Made by a program: the position numbers and the translations under genes. A stretch of 64,000 nucleotides of DNA from Allobacillus halotolerans (GTDB lineage: Bacteria > Bacillota > Bacilli > Bacillales > Alkalibacillaceae): NCBI RefSeq assembly GCF_028743495.1, contig NZ_CP117968.1. One strand, written 5' to 3'. Every line of letters starts with the position of its first letter. Position 1 is the first letter of the stretch. Below the pieces are notes generated by a model. It was not told where the DNA came from and searched no databases. It saw nothing but the letters and a program-made list of their open reading frames with translations. Below are positions 61,699-64,000 of this stretch, one piece after another.

Positions 61699-61965
61699 AT
61701 CAACAGTTACAACGCCTTTATCGACAGTCAGAGCGCTCCTATCAACAGTTACAACGCTTTTATCGACAGTCGGAGCGCTCGTTTCAACAGTTACAACGCT
61801 TTTATCGACAGTCAGAGCGACCGTATCAACAGTTACAACACCTTTATCAACAGTTAGAGCACCCGTATCAACAGTTACAACGACTTTATCGACAGTCAGA
61901 GCACTCGTATCAACAGTCAGCACTCTTTTATCGACAGTTAGACCACTTTTATCAACAATCAGCTC
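61699..61965. repeat. 42-bp (2 x 21 bp) tandem repeat upstream of the potassium channel gene
   Basis: Units alternate between ATCAACAGTTACAACGCNTT and ATCGACAGTCAGAGCGCTCN, about 21 bp each, for six to seven double units. Later units drift (CAACAGTTAGAGCACC). Frames here (LSTV-type repeats) are period artefacts. Unlike the elements at 14825 and 58597 I see no inverted ends. Confidence 0.85.
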
Positions 61966-62037
61966 AGTCTTTTTTAATAATTTCATAGCAATCTGGTTAA
62001 AATATCCGTGAGTCGCTACATACAAAGGTGGTTTACT

Positions 62038-63030
62038 ATGTTTCAACAGTTGCTACGGACATATTTTCAGTTACCGACATTGTTTCGATTGGTTATTACG
62101 GTTCTATCTTTTTTGCTTTTGTTTGGAACGGTTATTTATTTAGTAGAACCGCAGCAATTCAATACGATTTTTGAAGGAATCTGGTGGGCATTCATTACAG
62201 GGACGACGATCGGCTATGGAGATTATGCACCTGTGACAATGCTCGGTAGGTTTTTGACAATGGTCATGATTTTATTAGGTGGAGGGTTGGTGGCCTACTA
62301 TATGGTTGCTGTTTCGAATCAAACGCAGAAAAAAGAAAGGGAGTTTCATCAGGGCCAGGTTGCTTATCAAGGGAAGGGGCACATCATTATCGTTGGGTGG
62401 AATGAGCGAACGCGTAGGCTCATTCATTTGTTTCAGGAAAACAACACAAAGCCACCATCTATTGTGCTCGTTGACCGAACGTGTCGCTCAAACCCTTTAC
62501 CGCTCACCTTCGTTCATTTTATTAAAGGTGACCCAACGGTTGATGAAACGTGGCAGCAGGCGAATATCGATGAAGCGGAAAAAATTATTATTACTGCTGA
62601 TCAGTCATTGAAAGAAGTGGAAGCAGATTACCGTTCGACCTTGTTGACGATTACAGCACGCGGCATACACAGAGAAATCCCAATTTTTTCAGAAGTGTTG
62701 ACTGAGCAACAAAAAAATAATGTATTACGTGCTGGAGCGACGGAAGTCATTTGTACAAACGAGACGACTAGCTTACTCATTTATCAAGAGCTGGTTGGGT
62801 CCGGACATGCAAAAACATTTGATTACTTAGCTTCCGTGTTGTCCACGCAAAAGCTACATCTACAAGACATCTCGGAAAAATGGCAAGGTCACACGATTAT
62901 TGAGCTTACACACCAATTACAGAAGGATGGTAAGCTCCTGCTTGGGTTGGTGCGTGAGGAAGAACGAATCATTAATCCGGATCCAGACGAAAAAATCCAA
63001 GCAGGCGACCAAGGAATTTATATGGATTGA
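62038..63030 (+). CDS. yugO: Potassium channel with TrkA-N domain (YugO family)
   Basis: A 330-residue protein. Two membrane helices (about residues 15-35 and 72-95) flank the pore helix and selectivity filter TTIGYGDYAP (near 56-65). A cytoplasmic RCK/TrkA-N Rossmann domain begins at GHIIIVGWNERT (near 117). B. subtilis YugO is a K+ channel that carries electrical signals in biofilms. The frame is open ten codons further upstream, but AAAGGTGG stands 7 bases before ATG 62038. Its stop is one base from the convergent yugN stop. Confidence 0.92.
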   Translation: MFQQLLRTYFQLPTLFRLVITVLSFLLLFGTVIYLVEPQQFNTIFEGIWWAFITGTTIGYGDYAPVTMLGRFLTMVMILLGGGLVAYYMVAVSNQTQKKEREFHQGQVAYQGKGHIIIVGWNERTRRLIHLFQENNTKPPSIVLVDRTCRSNPLPLTFVHFIKGDPTVDETWQQANIDEAEKIIITADQSLKEVEADYRSTLLTITARGIHREIPIFSEVLTEQQKNNVLRAGATEVICTNETTSLLIYQELVGSGHAKTFDYLASVLSTQKLHLQDISEKWQGHTIIELTHQLQKDGKLLLGLVREEERIINPDPDEKIQAGDQGIYMD

Positions 63031-63031
63031 T

Positions 63032-63424
63032 TTATTGTAGCAATGCTTTTTCGACTTGTTCAATTACTCGTTCTGCTTCTTCCATTAGCGCCGGATGTAA
63101 GACTGAGTCAGCTTCTGTTCTCGTCACAGTAGAGGAAAGATTTACTGAAAGCCCTTCTTCAGCCAATCCTTCTTCAAAAGACTGAGATAGAATATATGGT
63201 TTGGCGATTCGAACTTTCGCTTCAGGTTCGTTAAAGTGGCCGATTTCAATGTAGATCGGAATACGCAAAAATGCACGACCGCCATGTGGCTGATTTAACG
63301 GGTAATCAATCGATCCCTTCTCGAATTCAATGTCCTCGTTTTCAAAACCTAAACGAAACAAGATATAAGATAAATCTTTATAGTCATAAACTTGATTTTC
63401 AATTCCAGAGTGAATTGGATACAT
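63032..63424 (-). CDS. yugN: YugN-like family protein
   Basis: A 130-residue protein of the YugN-like family (Bacillaceae, function unknown). It contains DYPLNQPHGGRAFLRIPIYI and a mixed alpha/beta fold without signal or membrane segment. ATG 63424 has a GGTGA site. It converges on yugO, sharing the yugO-yugN neighbourhood of B. subtilis, with the yugJ/yugK alcohol dehydrogenase beyond. Confidence 0.88.
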   Translation of the reverse strand: MYPIHSGIENQVYDYKDLSYILFRLGFENEDIEFEKGSIDYPLNQPHGGRAFLRIPIYIEIGHFNEPEAKVRIAKPYILSQSFEEGLAEEGLSVNLSSTVTRTEADSVLHPALMEEAERVIEQVEKALLQ

Positions 63425-63523
63425 TTTGGTTCACCAACTTTTCTAAGTTTGTTTGTTATTATATACGGCTAAAAAGTTATCATGTCACCAATTTTATGAA
63501 AAAACATTTATAACACACAAAAA

Positions 63524-63553
63524 AACCAGCCGTAGAACGCCTCACGACTGGTT
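63524..63553 (-). terminator. Alcohol dehydrogenase terminator
   Basis: On the minus strand AACCAGTCGT and ACGGCTGGTT form a stem followed by TTTTTT, about 10 bp after the stop. Confidence 0.85.
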
Positions 63554-63562
63554 TAATGAATT

Positions 63563-64000
63563 TTATAAGGATTGACGTAAAATAGTATGCACATCTTCTG
63601 CATGAAGTGTTTTGAAGTTTCCGAAAGGTCCGTTTGCCATTGCTTTTTCGACCATTACGTCTAATTGTGAATCGTCGATATCATAGTCAGCAAGTCGGGT
63701 TGGTGCACCGAGTGCTGTCCAAAACTTACGTAGACGGTCAATTCCTTCTTGACCGACTTGTTCATCTGATTTACCTGTTGGATCGACACCGAGAACACGG
63801 ACGGCCATTTGCTTGAATCGTTCCGTATGAACATTCAAGTTATGCTCCATCCAATTCGGGAAGAGAATTGCCAGACCTCCTGCGTGTGGGATGTCATAAA
63901 CGGCTGACACCGCATGTTCAATATTATGCGTCGCCCAATCGCCTCGATAACCCATCTGAAGGAAGCCATTAAGCGCAATGGTTCCTGCATACATAATGGT
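63563..64000 (-). CDS. Iron-containing alcohol dehydrogenase, C-terminal part (partial)
   Basis: Only the C-terminal 145 or so residues lie in the window; the frame is still open at base 64000. [21 protein letters not shown] (near the start of the visible part) holds two histidines that bind the iron, as in the BDH/YugJ-YugK group of NAD(P)H-dependent butanol dehydrogenases. The end ([13 protein letters not shown]) matches the family. Synteny with yugN and yugO suggests yugJ or yugK. The full length cannot be seen. Confidence 0.92.
   Translation of the reverse strand, partial: TIMYAGTIALNGFLQMGYRGDWATHNIEHAVSAVYDIPHAGGLAILFPNWMEHNLNVHTERFKQMAVRVLGVDPTGKSDEQVGQEGIDRLRKFWTALGAPTRLADYDIDDSQLDVMVEKAMANGPFGNFKTLHAEDVHTILRQSL

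Noticed and set aside
61699..61965. Possible CRISPR array
   Set aside because: Units follow each other without unique spacers, the period is 21/42 bp, and no cas genes are near. The same applies to the other repeat blocks.
61669..62011. Frames with LSTV or LTVDK repeats
   Set aside because: Same artefact in the 42-bp repeat; the true channel gene starts at 62038.

Overview
The window is a chromosomal segment from a Bacillaceae member (Firmicutes). It shares many blocks with the Bacillus subtilis yt*/men/yug region: ytwF-leuS; mnmM(ytqB)-ytpB-ytpA-ytoA; divergent metK and pckA; ytkD; the menF-D-H-B genes; menA-yteA; and yugO-yugN-yugK. A GbsR-type regulator beside a betaine-type binding protein would suit a salt-tolerant genus such as Halobacillus or Virgibacillus, but the genus is only inferred. 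Codon use and spacing are AT-leaning, ribosome binding sites are strong, and GTG or TTG starts are common.

Layout. 0-4.4 kb: the 5' end of a 16S rRNA gene on the minus strand with tandem promoters, ytwF, leuS under a leucine T-box, a GNAT and a small membrane protein. 4.5-8.1 kb: mnmM, ytpB, ytpA and ytoA, then a 174-bp tandem repeat. 8.2-11 kb: tatA with a GMC oxidoreductase and its twin-arginine subunit. 11.5-14.8 kb: small membrane proteins, an S41 peptidase and a DUF2332 protein. 15.2-19.4 kb: metK with a SAM riboswitch, a Nudix gene, and pckA with a likely CcpN site. 19.4-22.3 kb: dispersed 21-bp repeats around a TraB/GumN lipoprotein and gene remnants. 22.3-30.4 kb: ytkD, a GbsR/cysteine-hydrolase/OpuAC-like operon, a lactone-oxidase/aldolase-like pair and an MFS transporter. 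30.5-36.3 kb: a type I toxin-antitoxin locus, a yidC paralogue controlled by what looks like a MifM-type arrest peptide, an AraC regulator, an acetamidase and GrpB.

36.4-48.4 kb is an AT-rich accessory island with the look of a defence island. It holds two PLD-nuclease/SF2-helicase proteins, a MazG-like protein, a three-gene cluster around a GHKL-type ATPase with two unrecognised partners, and a DUF262/DUF1524 (GmrSD-like) nuclease. 48.5-60.8 kb is the menaquinone region. menE is cut off from menB by an insert with a secreted nuclease, a decayed type I toxin locus, mazEF and a methyltransferase. menF-D-H-B form an operon. menA lies further on with a hotdog thioesterase that could supply the DHNA-CoA hydrolase step. 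61-64 kb: a second intact type I toxin locus, another periodic repeat, the potassium channel yugO, yugN and the end of an iron-containing alcohol dehydrogenase.

The most notable signals are: the MifM-like leader whose coding sequence contains the hairpin that hides the yidC ribosome binding site; the GHKL-centred gene cluster; the two intact and one decayed copies of a holin-like type I toxin locus; and three families of intergenic repeats that all share a 21-bp period, one of which is bounded by inverted repeats like a MITE.
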